This document shows, piece by piece, positions 1-12,225 of a stretch of DNA of 64,000 bases (position 1 is the first letter of the stretch; every line of letters begins with the position of its first letter). This stretch comes from Haliea sp. (GTDB taxonomy: Bacteria > Pseudomonadota > Gammaproteobacteria > Pseudomonadales > Halieaceae), in assembly GCA_016704305.1 (NCBI GenBank), contig JADJAL010000007.1:1-64000 (forward strand), read 5' to 3'. The position numbers were made by a program, and so were the translations under genes. Below the pieces are notes generated by a model. The model was not told where the DNA came from and did no database searches. It saw nothing but the letters and a program-made list of their open reading frames with translations.

Positions 1-1124
1 CACGATGCGATTGATCAATGCCGAAAGCGCGATGCTGTCACGGGCGCGATAATGCAGGCCACCAATGCCGTTTTGTATTTTCTCCGCCATGCCGCCAATA
101 TCCGGGCATAGGATCGGTCGACCGAATTTGTAGGCTTCCTGTATCACTAGCGGCGAGTTTTCCCACCACACGGACCCCATCACCACCCAGTCCACCTCCG
201 CCATTAATCGCCCCATTTCCTCGGGTTCGTAAGGTCCATGTAGATGCACGGCGTCCTTGCACTTGCCAGTAAACCCTTGATCTTTTCCTGGAACTCCGGC
301 GTCTGATCGGCCAGGCCCGAACCGAATATGTCCAGCGTGACGAGTTTGCGCACCTTCTTGGGCAGGCGGGCAAAGGCTTCCAGGATCACATCCACCCCCT
401 TGTAGGGATTGATCTGTCCGAAGAACGCGAACCTGCCACGCGTGTCTCCAGCGCGCAATGTTCGCAGGGGCACGCGTTCGCCACAAGGGAGGCCGTTCTC
501 AAGCACCGAAATTCGCGCCGGATCAAGGCCCCACGCCACATAGCGATTGCGGAGAAATTCGCTGGGTGATATGAATTGATCCACCAGATTGAAAAAGCTC
601 TTTATGTACTGTTCCCGCAGAAAAAAGTTCTCTGGTGAGACATCCGGGAAGCACAGATGACACTCGCGCGGACTGTACTGGTGGCATAGCCGTCCGTCCG
701 TCTTCACCATCTGCCCGTTGTTCATGCAGATCGCAATGTACTCATGCAAGGTCATCACGATACGCGCCGAAGGACAGGTGTTCCTCACCAGCCTGATGAG
801 ATCGACACCGAGATGCACATAATGATGGAAGTGCACGACGTCCGGATTGATACGCAGCAACAGCTGCGCGATATCACTTTCCGGCCCCACCGGCGTACTG
901 GCAATCAAATCCGGAATTCCAGCATCGCCTGCAATGAGGTAATCGCGCTCGCCGATCGAACCCAGCGTGGTGAATTTGTGCATTACCTTGGCATCGGCAC
1001 GGCCTATGAACCACGCCTGATGCCCGGGTGTCTTATCGATTTCCTGCCACAAGTAATAAGCGGCAAACTCCCCGCCACCCTTGCTGAACACCGGGTGCGC
1101 ATGACTGAAGATCACGACTTTCAT
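1..1124 (-). CDS. Family 4-like glycosyltransferase, 3' end outside the window, one frame break
   Basis: The protein starts at ATG 1124 with MKVVIFSHAHPVFSKGGGE, the glycine-rich N-terminal loop of GT-B group 1 glycosyltransferases. A DVVHFHHYVHLGVDL segment and a GRFAFFGQINPYKGVDVILEA segment, typical of the domain linker, follow. The frame closes near 204, but the neighbouring frame continues with HLHGPYEPEEMGRLMAE and SPLVIQEAYKFGRPI, the conserved donor-binding end, out to base 1. One missing base near 255-259 explains this. It probably transfers a sugar from a nucleotide donor onto a surface glycan in the cytoplasm. Its ATG overlaps the stop of the upstream GT2 gene, so the two are co-translated. 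Donor and acceptor cannot be read from sequence. Confidence 0.85.
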
Positions 1125-4100
1125 TCACTTCGCTCCATGTCCCTGGGATCGTATATCTCGCCGGCACTGATCTTTTCCATATAACGCCACCCATTGAACA
1201 ACGTAACCAACTGGCGTTCACCAATCGCCTGCCCGAGGTTTTGTGATTGACGCTCCAGATGCCACAGGCGGGCTTCGGGCACTAGCCACATGCGCTTGCC
1301 TCGTTTGCGCAAGGCCAGGCAGAGATCCGAATCCTCGAAGTCGCCGATGACATAGCCCTCGTCGAAGCCGCCGACAGCCTCGAAATCGCTCTTTTTCAGC
1401 ATCAAACAGGCGGCAGTCAGCATCGGATGCTCGGATGGCGCATCGCCGCCTTCCCAGACGGTGCCCATACCCTTGTGGGTATTCAGGAGAAATCCGGGGA
1501 AGAGATCATCGGTGCGCGGATACATGCCCGCGTGCTGCACCGACTCGTCGCCAAAAAGCAGCAGCGGCCCCACGGCACCGGCATCGGGCAATTCATGCAG
1601 CGCGGCGGCCAGGATGGAAATCCATCCGGCTCTCTGCGGAATGACGTCTGAATTCACGAGAAGCAGATTCTCGCCGCGTGCGGCGCGGGCGCCAATGTTG
1701 TTGGCCCCGGCGAATCCCCTGTTCTCGCCGTACCACAATACCCGGAAAGGGACGCGGAACAATGGCGCATAGCGCGCCGCGAGTTCCAGCGTCTCGCTTA
1801 CCAGTGCGGGATCATCGACCACGTACAGCAGCTCTGTCTGCGCAAAATCCGGATCATCGGCAAACTGGGCGAGCTGATGGCGCAGAAAATCACAACGACC
1901 ATAGAGTGGCACGATGAGGGAATTGGTCGGCGCCATGAGAGGGGCGCCAAACTGCCGCTCCTGCACAGTCCCGTCGAAGAGTGGGCGACCGCGATTGACC
2001 GCCTCCAGGGCCGCGCCAAGGCCACCGCTGAACAGTGCGTAGAGCGTGTGGCGCATCCGCTCAGGTGCAGGGATTGCTTGCAGCACGTTCCTGATCAGTC
2101 CGACCACTGTGGTCTGGTGCTTTTCAGTGGGCACCCTGAACCATACGTCGCCCTGCTCACCGAAATCGAAACTCAGCGCGCGACCCTCCCCGGACGACGT
2201 GGGCATTGGCGCGAAGCAGACGTACCCCAACCACTCATCCATCGCCGGGAACCGCGCCTGAAAGGCCTGCAGCACATCGAGTCTCACGAGCCTGGTGAAA
2301 TTTCCGGTGACATCAAGAACTTGCCCGCTGTCGCTGCACAGCGTCACACGCTGCGGCTTGCGCACCGGAGTCAAGCTCCAGCCGAAGATCAGGATACCGG
2401 CGTCACCCAGCACATACGCGCTGTCGACGGCGCCGATAATCGTGGCCGGATTCTCGACATAGACGGGCAACTGCGGGAACCTCGCCCGGAATGCGTCACT
2501 TCGAAGCGATTCGATGCGATTCTGCAGATGCTCGCCGTCGGGCTCCAGCGTGGAGGTACCGGACAGCAAATCGACCAGGGGGCTTTCCAGCGCGGGATTC
2601 GCGCTGACTACATCCGCAATGCCTTCCCAGTCGATTGCAGTCGGACTCAACCTGCTCAATTGGCCGCGGCCATCGCTGCCGCGCACACGTAGCCTGAGAC
2701 TTTGTCCAACCAGGTCAGCATCCTCAATCAAAAGGAGAAATCCCGCTGGATTCACGGCAGCCCAGGGAAATCGCGCCGCGATGTCCGGGCGCATCGTTCG
2801 GCGCACACGCGACGTAACGTCGATATCACCCGCCGGCGTCACCAGTTCCACGCGACTCAGGTTGAGCTGATCGAGGCCGATCCATCCATGCACCAGCAGG
2901 GCTCTTCCGTTCAGGACGTATGACTGATCGCAAGCAAGTATGGAGGTGCGCGCATCCTGCCCGATCCGTTCATCTTCATATTCCTCGATGCAGGTGGCGA
3001 ACAGGGCCGCCTGATCCAGTGAAGTGCTGATCTCTTCCAGTTCGTCGCGATATCGCGGCGGCGGCAGGAACTGTAGCAGCTGACGCACGAGACGCGGTCC
3101 TGCCAGGGGTTCGGACGCCACAGGTACCTTGATCCAGACTTCGCCTGCATCATCAAAGGCGAGGCACAGCGCCCGCACGTCGCCATGGCGCGTCGGCAGG
3201 GGCGCGATGCAGACGAACCCGCACCAGTCGTCGAGTTCGGGAAACCGGCTTCGATAGTTCTCGCACGCATCAGGCCGATACATGGGCGTGCAACGCGATG
3301 AGATGTCGAGAACTTCTCCCTTTGAGCCGCGCAGCAGGACCGCTCGCGGTTTCCGCACTGGCGTAAGCTTCCAGCCATACAGCAGCAATCCTGCACTGCC
3401 CAAGGGGTAAGCCCATTCCACTTTGGCTATCGCTGTCGCTGGCTGATCGACCACCGAGGGAAGATGCGGTACATGTGCGAGGAAACAGTCACGACGCAAA
3501 ATCGCCAGCCGCCCGGCCAGCCGGCCGGATCCAGCATCGTCTTCGGGGACCTTTTCCAGCAGATCCAGCAATGGCCAGGCCAGATCAATATTGCCGCGCA
3601 ACAACGAGCCCAAACCGTCCCAGCCCATATCCTGAATATCGCATTGTATGACCTGACACATGCCGGAATGGCAGAACAGATTGACGGTCATTGAATTCGT
3701 GGCGCCTATATCCAGCGCAAAAGCGCAGACAAATTCCAGCGAGTGCGCGTCCGACCCCAGATGTGCGGAATTTAGGTCAGGGCGCACATAGCGCACGATC
3801 CGCTTCGTGATGTCGATGATCCTGCCCGCGACGACTACTTCGACGCGCTCCAGTTCCGCCAGTGTCTTCGCAATCCAGCCATTGATAATCAGCACGCGAC
3901 TCGCGAGCAACAGCGCATGATCGCACGCCGCAAAACTGTACCTGGCTCCGACCGCCGTATCCTGGTCGTCGAGTCCCTTGACCAGCCTGGTCAGCGCGTT
4001 GTCTTCACCGAGCATGCGTCGCAGGGTATCGAGCAACGCGGGGCCCGAGTGGCCCCAGTACTGCGGCAGCGTCGACTTGATTTCGGACATGTCATCAGAG

Positions 4101-4527
4101 GCTGTGAAAGGGAGCTCGGCGCAACGGCCATCGACCAGCGTAAGCGCTAGTCTTGCTTCTGCGCCCATTCCCGGAACCACGAGGACGAAGCCGTAGTCGA
4201 TGAAGGCGCCGAAGCACCTTTGTCCATCACCTGCGCAACATCCGGCCGGGCTACTCGCGTCAATCCGATGCGCACGGCTCCGTCAGGGGAGCTCCCCACA
4301 CCCGGCGCTGGTAGCAGTGCGGACTTGTGCTGTGAGTCGCGAAGGACGTCGAATCCCTGCACCTGCTCCTGCGGATCGTACAGCCAACCGATGAGAACGA
4401 CATCGCCTCCTCGCGATACGCACGCAAAATCGACGTGTACCCTGATAGGTTCGAGACTGGAAAGCTGCATCAGCTTATGTGGCGCAGCCGAACTGCGGAG
4501 ATTTTTCAGCACCGGCTTTTTCAGCAT
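1121..4527 (-). CDS. Large GT2 glycosyltransferase with repeated N-terminal beta-rich domains; one frame break
   Basis: The C-terminal 260 residues form a GT2 (rhamnosyltransferase/WsaF-like) domain with SLIVPLYGRCDF, GENRGFAGANNIGA, LLLVNSDVIP (a DXD-like site) and GGFDEGYVIGDFEDSDLCL. About 860 residues upstream hold at least five related modules built round 'V..GW' and 'RPD' motifs, two of them containing an identical LTPVRKP string. The longest intact frame begins at GTG 4180. The other frame, from ATG 4527 (GTG 4533 possible), encodes another module (VLIGWLYDPQEQ, VARPDVAQVMD) that runs on as GFVLVVPGMG. A one-base indel near 4195-4215 therefore splits one gene of about 1135 residues. 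The modules resemble carbohydrate-associated beta domains, but their role is not known. It overlaps the downstream GT4 gene by ATGA. Confidence 0.8.
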
Positions 4528-4705
4528 CACCACTCATGTACCAGAATCTCCTGAGTATCCATCCCCACCGTTCGCTTTCCGAAACGCACGCACGGATAAA
4601 CTAGCGACTGTAAACAAATTTCCTGGTGGATGCCACCCGCAATCAGGGGCATCCCTGCCATCTGGTCATGCGCGGTGACGAGCAATCCGTTGCGATCAGC
4701 ACACG

Positions 4706-6148
4706 CTACAGATTTTCCTCCGCAAACGCCGCCAGCCTTGAGCGCACAATGCCATTCACATGCATGATACCGGCATGGGGATAGACCTTGCTCTTCTCCA
4801 CGAGGTAGGTCAGGCCGGAAGTCAGCGGAGAGATGTACTTGTTGTCGATCTGGGCCAGGTTTCCCAGCACAACAATTTTGGAGTCAGCCCCTACCCGGCT
4901 GATCACCGACTTGAGCTGGAACTGGGTGAGGCCCTGAGCCTCGTCGATGATGATATAGGCATTGTTAAAGGAGCGTCCGCGCATGAAGTTAAGCGACTTG
5001 AACTGGATATTCGCCCGTTCCTTCACATAGTTCATGCTGCCATGCGGGGACTCGTCGGACCCGTGCAGGATTTCCAGGTTGTCGTCAAAAGCCGCGAGCC
5101 AGGGCGCCATTTTCTCCTCCTCGGTGCCGGGCAGGAAACCGATGTCCTCGGCGATGGGCGGCGTGGACCGCGCGACAATCAATTTGCTGAACTTGCGCTG
5201 CTCCAGAATCGCATGCAAGCCATAGGCCAGCGCCAAAAGCGTCTTGCCGGAACCGGCGGGACCGGTCATCACGGTCATATCCACCCCATCGTCCGCAAGG
5301 AGCGACATCGCCATGGCCTGCTCCAGATTGCGCGGCGCCAGTCCCCAGAACCGTTTGTGCATTAGGTTGTCGCGACTGTCGCAGCGCAGGTAGACGAAAT
5401 CCCGGTCGATCCGCTTCACGAACGCAATAAATTCCTGATCGTCGTAGACGAACATATTGGGATACGCCTGCGGCAACGACTTGCGCGGGATGCGGTGCAG
5501 CGTGCAATCGCCTTCGCGCAGCGTATCCACCTCGCTGATGGTGGACCAGAAATCGCCGCTGATGTGTTCATAGCCGGTGGCCAACAGGTCGATATCATCA
5601 AGCACGCGGTCGCGGCGATAGTCCTCCACATGCATCAGGCCTGAACCCTTGGCCTTGATGCGCATGTTGATGTCCTTGGTGACAAGGCAAATAAAATCGT
5701 TGGGGTTTTCCGCCTGCAGGCGCAAAGCGACATTGATGATCCGGTTGTCGTTGGCCTGGTCCGGCGTGCCGTCGAGATACGGCACCTCCGTGTTCGCGCT
5801 CAGGCGCTGGTCCGGGTAGATCGCGAGAGTCCCCAGTGAGTGGCCATCCAGCGCGGTGCCCGGCACAGGCACTCCCTCCTGTATCGCCTGCGGCGAGGCT
5901 TCACCCACCACCTTGTCGATCATCTGTATCGCGATGCGCGCCTCGCGACTTACCGTTTTGTCGTGCCGGTCCTTGATGTGGTCCAGCTCTTCGAGGACGG
6001 TCATTGGTATGACCATGTGATGTTGCTTGAAGGCCGTGACAGCCATGGGGTCGTGCAGCAGCACGTTTGTATCCAGTACGTACGTTTTCCTGATGACAGG
6101 TTTGATCGGGGTGGTCTTTTCTACACGCAGCGTAGAACCTGAGTCCAT
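4706..6148 (-). CDS. PIN-PhoH fusion (PhoH2-type RNase/ATPase)
   Basis: This is a 480-residue protein. An N-terminal PIN nuclease domain (TYVLDTNVLLHDPM, catalytic Asp26; VLEELDHIKD at 51-60; LVTKDINMR near 155-163) precedes a PhoH ATPase domain with Walker A GPAGSGKT at 296-303 and Walker B IIIDEAQGL at 399-407. The architecture and length match the PhoH2/YlaK group, RNA-unwinding ATPases coupled to a ribonuclease, acting in the cytoplasm. In other bacteria PhoH2 sometimes sits behind a small antitoxin-like gene; none is evident here. It is transcribed alone, divergently from the RNase II gene, which makes the locus rich in RNA-processing functions. The frame is intact and all key residues are present. 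Confidence 0.93.
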   Translation of the reverse strand: MDSGSTLRVEKTTPIKPVIRKTYVLDTNVLLHDPMAVTAFKQHHMVIPMTVLEELDHIKDRHDKTVSREARIAIQMIDKVVGEASPQAIQEGVPVPGTALDGHSLGTLAIYPDQRLSANTEVPYLDGTPDQANDNRIINVALRLQAENPNDFICLVTKDINMRIKAKGSGLMHVEDYRRDRVLDDIDLLATGYEHISGDFWSTISEVDTLREGDCTLHRIPRKSLPQAYPNMFVYDDQEFIAFVKRIDRDFVYLRCDSRDNLMHKRFWGLAPRNLEQAMAMSLLADDGVDMTVMTGPAGSGKTLLALAYGLHAILEQRKFSKLIVARSTPPIAEDIGFLPGTEEEKMAPWLAAFDDNLEILHGSDESPHGSMNYVKERANIQFKSLNFMRGRSFNNAYIIIDEAQGLTQFQLKSVISRVGADSKIVVLGNLAQIDNKYISPLTSGLTYLVEKSKVYPHAGIMHVNGIVRSRLAAFAEENL

Positions 6149-6588
6149 GGAGGAATCCTCATCACAATTTCAGAAAAAAGGGGGTGGGTGAATTTACTGG
6201 CACTTGCCCGATACGTCCGGTCGGGTGGAACTTGCAGGAAAGATTGGGTAAAAAAAACGTGCGCATCTTTGGAAGGTGTAGAAAACCCCAGCTGTCGGTA
6301 CACACTGGCGGCGGCGTGGTGCTTGCAGTTCGACACAGGACAATTGGTGCTAACCAGACTGCCCGGTGTGCAGAGATTCATCAATGGCACGTCCCGGCGG
6401 ATTGCAACCGCGTTCCGTTGATTATTAAACCGCCTGCGTCGGGCTGTCAATCCCGCGACAGTTTCCATAAGTACATTCCGCAAAAACGAAATTGTCATAG
6501 AGTGTGTGATTCAACGATATCGCACTGACAGCAGTGGCGATTTCGGCTAGGATGCGAGGCTTATCCCGTTAGTGAAGTTGTCCCACGA
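6149..6588. other. Intergenic region between divergent phoH-like and rnb-like genes
   Basis: These 440 bases separate the two RNA-metabolism genes. Apart from the promoter at 6525-6553 I see no gene, no long repeat and no strong terminator. The open frames of 77-125 codons here have no ribosome binding site, no recognisable domain and a composition unlike the flanking genes, so they are not called. The 60 bases next to the phoH-like start are A- and G-rich and probably hold its promoter and leader. Confidence 0.6.
6525..6553 (+). promoter_or_regulatory. Candidate sigma70 promoter for the RNase II gene
   Basis: CTGACA (6525-6530), a 17-base spacer and TAGGAT (6548-6553) form a good sigma70-like promoter. 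Transcription would start near 6560, about 30 bases before the ATG at 6589. This comes from sequence match only. Confidence 0.45.
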
Positions 6589-8578
6589 ATGCTCAGCCAG
6601 GATACCCTCTCGCAGCTGCAAGGCCTCAAGTCACAAATGGAGGCCGAGAAAGAGCGAGCCGAAGCGGTGATAAAAGGCACCCAGGCCCGCTATGGCTTTG
6701 CGGTTCTCGACGATGGGCGGGAAATCTTTATTCCGCCGCTGGAGATGCTCAAGGCCTTCCCGGACGATCGGGTAAGCATCTGCATCCGCCCGACCAAAGA
6801 CAACAAAACCATCGCCGACATCGAAAAGCTGGTGCGCAGCCCGCTGGTAGATTTCACCGGGCGCTGTGTGCGCAAGGGCAAGGCCCTGTTCGTGGAACCC
6901 GACCTGCCGCAGTTGAGCCGCTGGTTGTTCATTCCGCCACACGCACGCAACGGCGCCAAAGAAGGCGATTATCTGCGCTGCGCGATCCTGCGCCACCCCA
7001 TTCACGACGGCAAACCCCAGGCCAAAGTGCTCAGCGTTATCGGCGACGAGAGCACTCCCGGCATTGAGAATCTGTATTGCATGGCCAAATACCGGTTGGC
7101 CACGCAGTGGAGCAACACCGTCAAGGAGGAAATCAGGGAGAGCCTGTCACGGCGCACGCCGCTCGAATCCGAGAAGCGCCGCGACCTCACCGACCTGGAG
7201 TTCGTATCGATCGATTCGACCAAAACCCTGGATATCGACGATGCGCTATACGCCGAAATCAGCACCGACGGCTGGACGCTGTTTGTCGCGATCGCCGATC
7301 CCACCGCCTACGTCGAACCAGGATCGACGCTGCACCGCGATGTCGCGGCGCGCGCCACCTCCGTGTACTTCCACGGGGATGTCCTGCCAATGCTGCCGGA
7401 GGAGCTGTCGCAGGACATCTGCGCATTGTCCGAGGGCGTGGACCGCGCCGCGCTGGTGTGCAAAATTGCGGTCAGTGACAGCGGTGAAATCGGAGATTTT
7501 GAGTTTATCGAGGCCACCGTTCACTCGCGGGCGAAGCTGTCCTATTTTGCGGTGGATCGCTACCTGAGCGGCCAGTCCACCGAGCTCATGAGCCATGCCT
7601 CGCCGCTGGAAACCCTGTACCAGGTGTACCGCGCATTGCGCGCGCGGCGTGAGCAACACAATTTGGTGATGGAAGATCGTCATGAGTTCCGCTGGGTTTT
7701 AAATGAAAGCCGGCAAATTGAAAGCATTGAGCCGAGCGAGAAACTGCTGTCACAGAAACTGGTGGAAGAATGCATGGTCGCGGCCAATCGCTGTGCAGCA
7801 CGCTTCATGGTGGCGCAGCACGCCAATGGCCCGTTTGTATCACATCCCGGTTTTCGCGCTGATAGAATCGACGAATTTCACAAATTCCTCTCGCTGCACG
7901 CGCCTGAACTGACAGAGTTTGACCAGGCCACCGTGGCGGGCTATCGCGACATCATGCTCGGGCTCGCCAGATCGAAACACGACCTGCCCCTGCGCGCGAT
8001 GGTCAATCGCTTGCTGACGCGTGCCGACCTGTCGTGCGAGCCGGCGCCGCACATGGGCATGGCGCTGGACTGCTACACCAATTGCACCTCGCCATTGCGC
8101 AAGTACGTGGACTTTCTGGTACACCTGCAGATCAAAGCGGTGTTGCATGGTGGCAGGGCACAGCAGGTCGATGCGGATACACTGGCCAACCTGAAGCTCA
8201 GGCTCAATGCAAGCCGCACCGCCACCCTGGAAGCAGAGCGCTGGCTGGCCAGCAACTACCTGAAGCGGACCGCCCAGACGCCGCGCCGCCGGCGATATCG
8301 CACCCGTATTCAAAGCCACGATCACGCACATCACCAGCGGCGGATTTTCCGCGCGCCTGGATGACAACGGATTGACCGGATTTGTGGACTTGCGCAAGGA
8401 CCCGGAGAAATTCAGCTACGACAAATGGACTGCCAGCCTCACCAGCACCACCCGCCGTTTTCAGTTAAACCAGGCCGTGGAACTGAACTTTGTGGGCGTG
8501 GATACGGAGGTGTTGTACCAGTCCCTGTTCAAGCCAATCCCGGGCTGTGGACTGAAGCCGGTCGCCGCGAAAGACTAG
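6589..8578 (+). CDS. rnb: RNase II family 3'-5' exoribonuclease, one frame break near the S1 domain
   Basis: The enzyme degrades single-stranded RNA processively in the cytoplasm. The RNB catalytic core is clear: SIDSTKTLDIDDALYAE near residues 208-224 supplies the metal-binding aspartates, and CTSPLRKYVDFLVHLQ is the conserved arginine/tyrosine segment. The first frame runs to 8364 and ends in junk after RWLASNYLKR. The correct continuation, GDIAPVFKATITHIT and then the S1-like GLTGFVDLRKDPEKF, lies in another frame to 8578. One indel near 8275-8295 accounts for the break. Corrected length is about 663 residues, close to E. coli RNase II (644). Its stop overlaps that of the convergent gene downstream. 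A sigma70 promoter lies at 6525-6553. Confidence 0.9.
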
Positions 8579-8865
8579 TGCGTTTCGCGGCCGTGAGTTG
8601 GCGCGCTCGCTTGCGGCGTATGCGTGGGCACGGCGCGGTTTGAAACGGCGGTTTTGTTACAATCGGCAATTCGCAGCCGCAGGCTGGACACCAACTGGAT
8701 CATCTCGCGCACACCCAGATTGCGCAAATATTCTCCCATCTCTTTATGGGTATCACGCGAAACCGTGTCCTCCATTGATCGAAATGCGTCAATGACGGCC
8801 AGTTCGCAGGTATTGTAAGCCTCGTCGCCAAAAATCAACTTGGTAAAGGTATTCACGATGGCCAT
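8575..8865 (-). CDS. Small conserved-looking cytoplasmic protein, function unknown
   Basis: The frame encodes 96 residues from ATG 8865, starting MAIVNTFTKLIFGDEAYNT. A GTG at 8931 would add 22 residues, but that extension contains a run of eight Gs (8885-8892) and looks unlike protein. Most of the product is predicted helical, with alternating acidic and basic residues (DTHKEMGEYLRNLGVREMIQ) and no signal peptide or membrane segment. The last 25 residues are low in complexity and may be poorly conserved. The gene is convergent with the RNase II gene, and the two stop codons overlap. I do not recognise the family. Confidence 0.55.
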   Translation of the reverse strand: MAIVNTFTKLIFGDEAYNTCELAVIDAFRSMEDTVSRDTHKEMGEYLRNLGVREMIQLVSSLRLRIADCNKTAVSNRAVPTHTPQASAPTHGRETH

Positions 8866-9114
8866 TTCAGTCACCTGGCCAAGGTGGGGGGGGCCTGCGT
8901 CTTTTACTTTTAGTTTATATGCGCGTGGCACTTTGATGCCTCTACCGCTGCCTGCACTGCACAGCAGTTCGTCAACAGGGACTCTGGAATTTCAGTATGG
9001 CTGAGGGACTGTCACCGACCGATCTTATTTTAGGTAATTTCGCACATATTTGGTGCGAGTTAATCGCGAACGCCCAATTTGGGTCAGGATTTTGCCGACG
9101 GTAAACGGGCCGCG

Positions 9115-10517
<1,403 letters not shown>

Positions 10518-10518
<1 letters not shown>

Positions 10519-11465
10519 CAAAACTCGAAGGATTGTCCCACCAGCTCCTCGGACAGCGACCAGAGTCGCTCCGCAGCCGCCGGGTTGACCGCGTAGGATT
10601 CCACGCCAATGCCTTTTCCCTGCACCGCCGCCGGCGCAATCTGGCAATTCTCCAGATAAATACCCCCGCGCCCTGCGAGGTGCGGCGAGGACGCTGCCCA
10701 CACCGTGGTAGCGGCACCCTGCTCCAGTGATTTGAACACCAGCGGCTCGCCGGAGGGATTTCTCTCGTTCAGCGCGATCAGATCGGCCTCCTCCATATGG
10801 CGACTCAAATTGGTCATGATCACGCCGGGGTGGACGGCGAACGCGCGCACGCCGCGCTCACGTGTGCGCAAATCCAGACCCACGGTGAACAGGATGTTGG
10901 CGGTCTTGGATTCGCCGTATGCCTGCCATTTGTCGTAAGGGCGATTTTGGTAAGAGGGATCGTCAAAATTAAAGCGCGCAAACCGGTGTCCCGCAGAACT
11001 CAAGTTGACCACCCTCCCCGGCGCGCCATCGATAAGTGCATCAGACAGTAATCCGGTAAACAAAAAATGTCCCAGATGATTGGTACCAAACTGCATTTCA
11101 AAGCCCTGCGCCGTGTACTGCAACGGGCAGGCCATGACCCCGGCGTTATTGATCAGCAACTGGATTTGACCGTGGTGGAGGAGTATTTCAGTCGCCGCAA
11201 TGCGCACGCTGTTGAGATCCGCCAGATCCATAATCTGTGTGTGCAATTGCGCGTCCGGCTGCTGGCGCCGCAGCTCCTGTGCAACGGACTCCAGTTTCTC
11301 CTCGTCGCGCGCGACCATCAGCACTGTCGCCCCCGCCGCGGCCAGCACCCGACAGGTCTCTACACCCAGGCCCGAAGAGGCGCCAGTGACGACGGCCAAC
11401 TGCCCTTGCAGGGAAATGCCGTCGATGACCTGATCGGTCGTGGAGTTTGCGTCAAAGCGGTTCAT
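10518..11465 (-). CDS. Short-chain dehydrogenase/reductase (retinol dehydrogenase-like)
   Basis: This is a 315-residue classical-type SDR. The NAD(P)-binding TGASSGLG lies at 28-35, NNAGVM at 106-111, and the catalytic Tyr183-x3-Lys187 in YGESK. The length and the LGHFLFTGLL/SSAGH segments place it with RDH/WW-domain-oxidoreductase-like SDRs that act on hydrophobic alcohols, ketones or related small molecules; the substrate cannot be assigned. The ATG at 11465 is followed by about 20 residues before the Rossmann fold, normal for this group. It is the first gene of a two-gene unit with asnS. No transmembrane segment is seen. Confidence 0.9.
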
Positions 11466-11573
11466 GTGGAAATTTCTCCCCTTGGATTCATGACAAGTCT
11501 TGTGGCTGCAGTTGATTGCCGCTTAAATGACAACAGCGACTCCCGGCCACAGTTCCAAGCTTACAGGTTTTTT

Positions 11574-11957
11574 ATGCGCGCCAATCAAACAAATTTGCCC
11601 GAACGCGGCAACTATATCAGTTTAGCGACACGCAAACGCTCCGGCGAGTGGGTCGCGACACCGGTGTGGTTTGCCCCGGATGGGGGCAACTACTACGTGT
11701 TCAGTGCCGGCGAAGCAGGCAAGGTAAAACGCCTGCGCAACTTCAGTGAATCACGCATCGCTGCCTGTACGATGAGCGGCACAGTAACCGGTGAGTGGCG
11801 AGACACACAGGCATTTGTACTCGACGACCCGAAGGACCAGTCGATCGCCCTGGCGGCACTGCGGCGCAAATACGGCTGGCAGATGCTGGCTGCGGATTTT
11901 TTCTCCCACCTGACGGGCAAGATGGCGCGTCGCGCCTACATCCGTATCGAGCCCTAG
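11574..11957 (+). CDS. PPOX-class flavin/F420-type oxidoreductase-like protein
   Basis: The protein is 127 residues from ATG 11574. It has a short split-barrel fold of the pyridoxamine-phosphate-oxidase clan: NYISLATRKRSGEWVATPVWF near the N-terminus, then GKVKRLRNFSESRIAAC and WRDTQAFVLDDP. The size and 'TPVWF' motif match the TIGR03666-like 'PPOX class, F420-dependent' proteins, which in proteobacteria probably bind FMN or haem instead. Its true substrate is unknown. An open frame extends upstream to 11067, but that part is antisense to the SDR gene, so ATG 11574 is preferred. The gene stands alone between the SDR gene and a small membrane-protein gene. Confidence 0.8.
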   Translation: MRANQTNLPERGNYISLATRKRSGEWVATPVWFAPDGGNYYVFSAGEAGKVKRLRNFSESRIAACTMSGTVTGEWRDTQAFVLDDPKDQSIALAALRRKYGWQMLAADFFSHLTGKMARRAYIRIEP

Positions 11958-12007
11958 CTGCCAGCGGTTTGCCTGCCTGGCAGCCCGCTGGCAGCCGCGC
12001 GACAAGT

Positions 12008-12021
12008 TTGATCTGCGTCAA
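12008..12021 (+). promoter_or_regulatory. FNR/Anr-like box upstream of a small membrane-protein gene
   Basis: TTGAT-CTGC-GTCAA matches the FNR/Anr consensus TTGAT-N4-ATCAA at 9 of 10 positions. A GATAAA -10-like element follows at 12047-12052, placing the box centre about 44 bases before a likely start, the class II activator position. It points to oxygen-responsive expression of the gene at 12094. Confidence 0.55.
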
Positions 12022-12093
12022 TGCGAAGCTGCGGTAAATACAAGACGATAAATCCACGGTTTTATCGGACTTGTACCTCGCAGGAGTAGCAAA

Positions 12094-12225
12094 ATGACTC
12101 AGCATCTTTCGATGGAAGACACTCTCGATGATCGACGCGCCATGCGACGCCTGGCATTCGTCGTCGGTTGCTTTATCGCCTTCACCGTCGCCATGGCGGT
12201 CGGCGTGGGTATAGCCCTCGGTTAA
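12094..12225 (+). CDS. 43-residue single-pass membrane protein
   Basis: ATG 12094 follows a clear Shine-Dalgarno sequence (AGGAG at 12082-12086). The product is 43 residues: a charged N-terminus of about 20 residues (MTQHLSMEDTLDDRRAMRR), then one hydrophobic helix rich in Val, Ala and Gly that runs to the stop. The positive cluster before the helix predicts N-in topology in the inner membrane. The FNR/Anr-like box at 12008-12021 suggests induction at low oxygen, as for small subunits or assembly factors of respiratory enzymes. It does not match CcoQ or CcoS as I know them, and no respiratory gene is adjacent. The function is unknown. Confidence 0.65.
   Translation: MTQHLSMEDTLDDRRAMRRLAFVVGCFIAFTVAMAVGVGIALG

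Noticed and set aside
4628..4654. Inverted repeat GGATGCC/GGCATCC upstream of the GT2 gene
   Set aside because: Seven-base arms with a 13-base loop and no T-run; expected by chance in GC-rich DNA.
6121..6528. Overlapping 77-125 codon frames in the phoH-rnb gap
   Set aside because: No ribosome site, no domain and composition typical of non-coding DNA.
9051..9070. Possible asnS terminator stem (TCGCAC/GTGCGA)
   Set aside because: The stem is only six bases and no U-run follows in the asnS direction.
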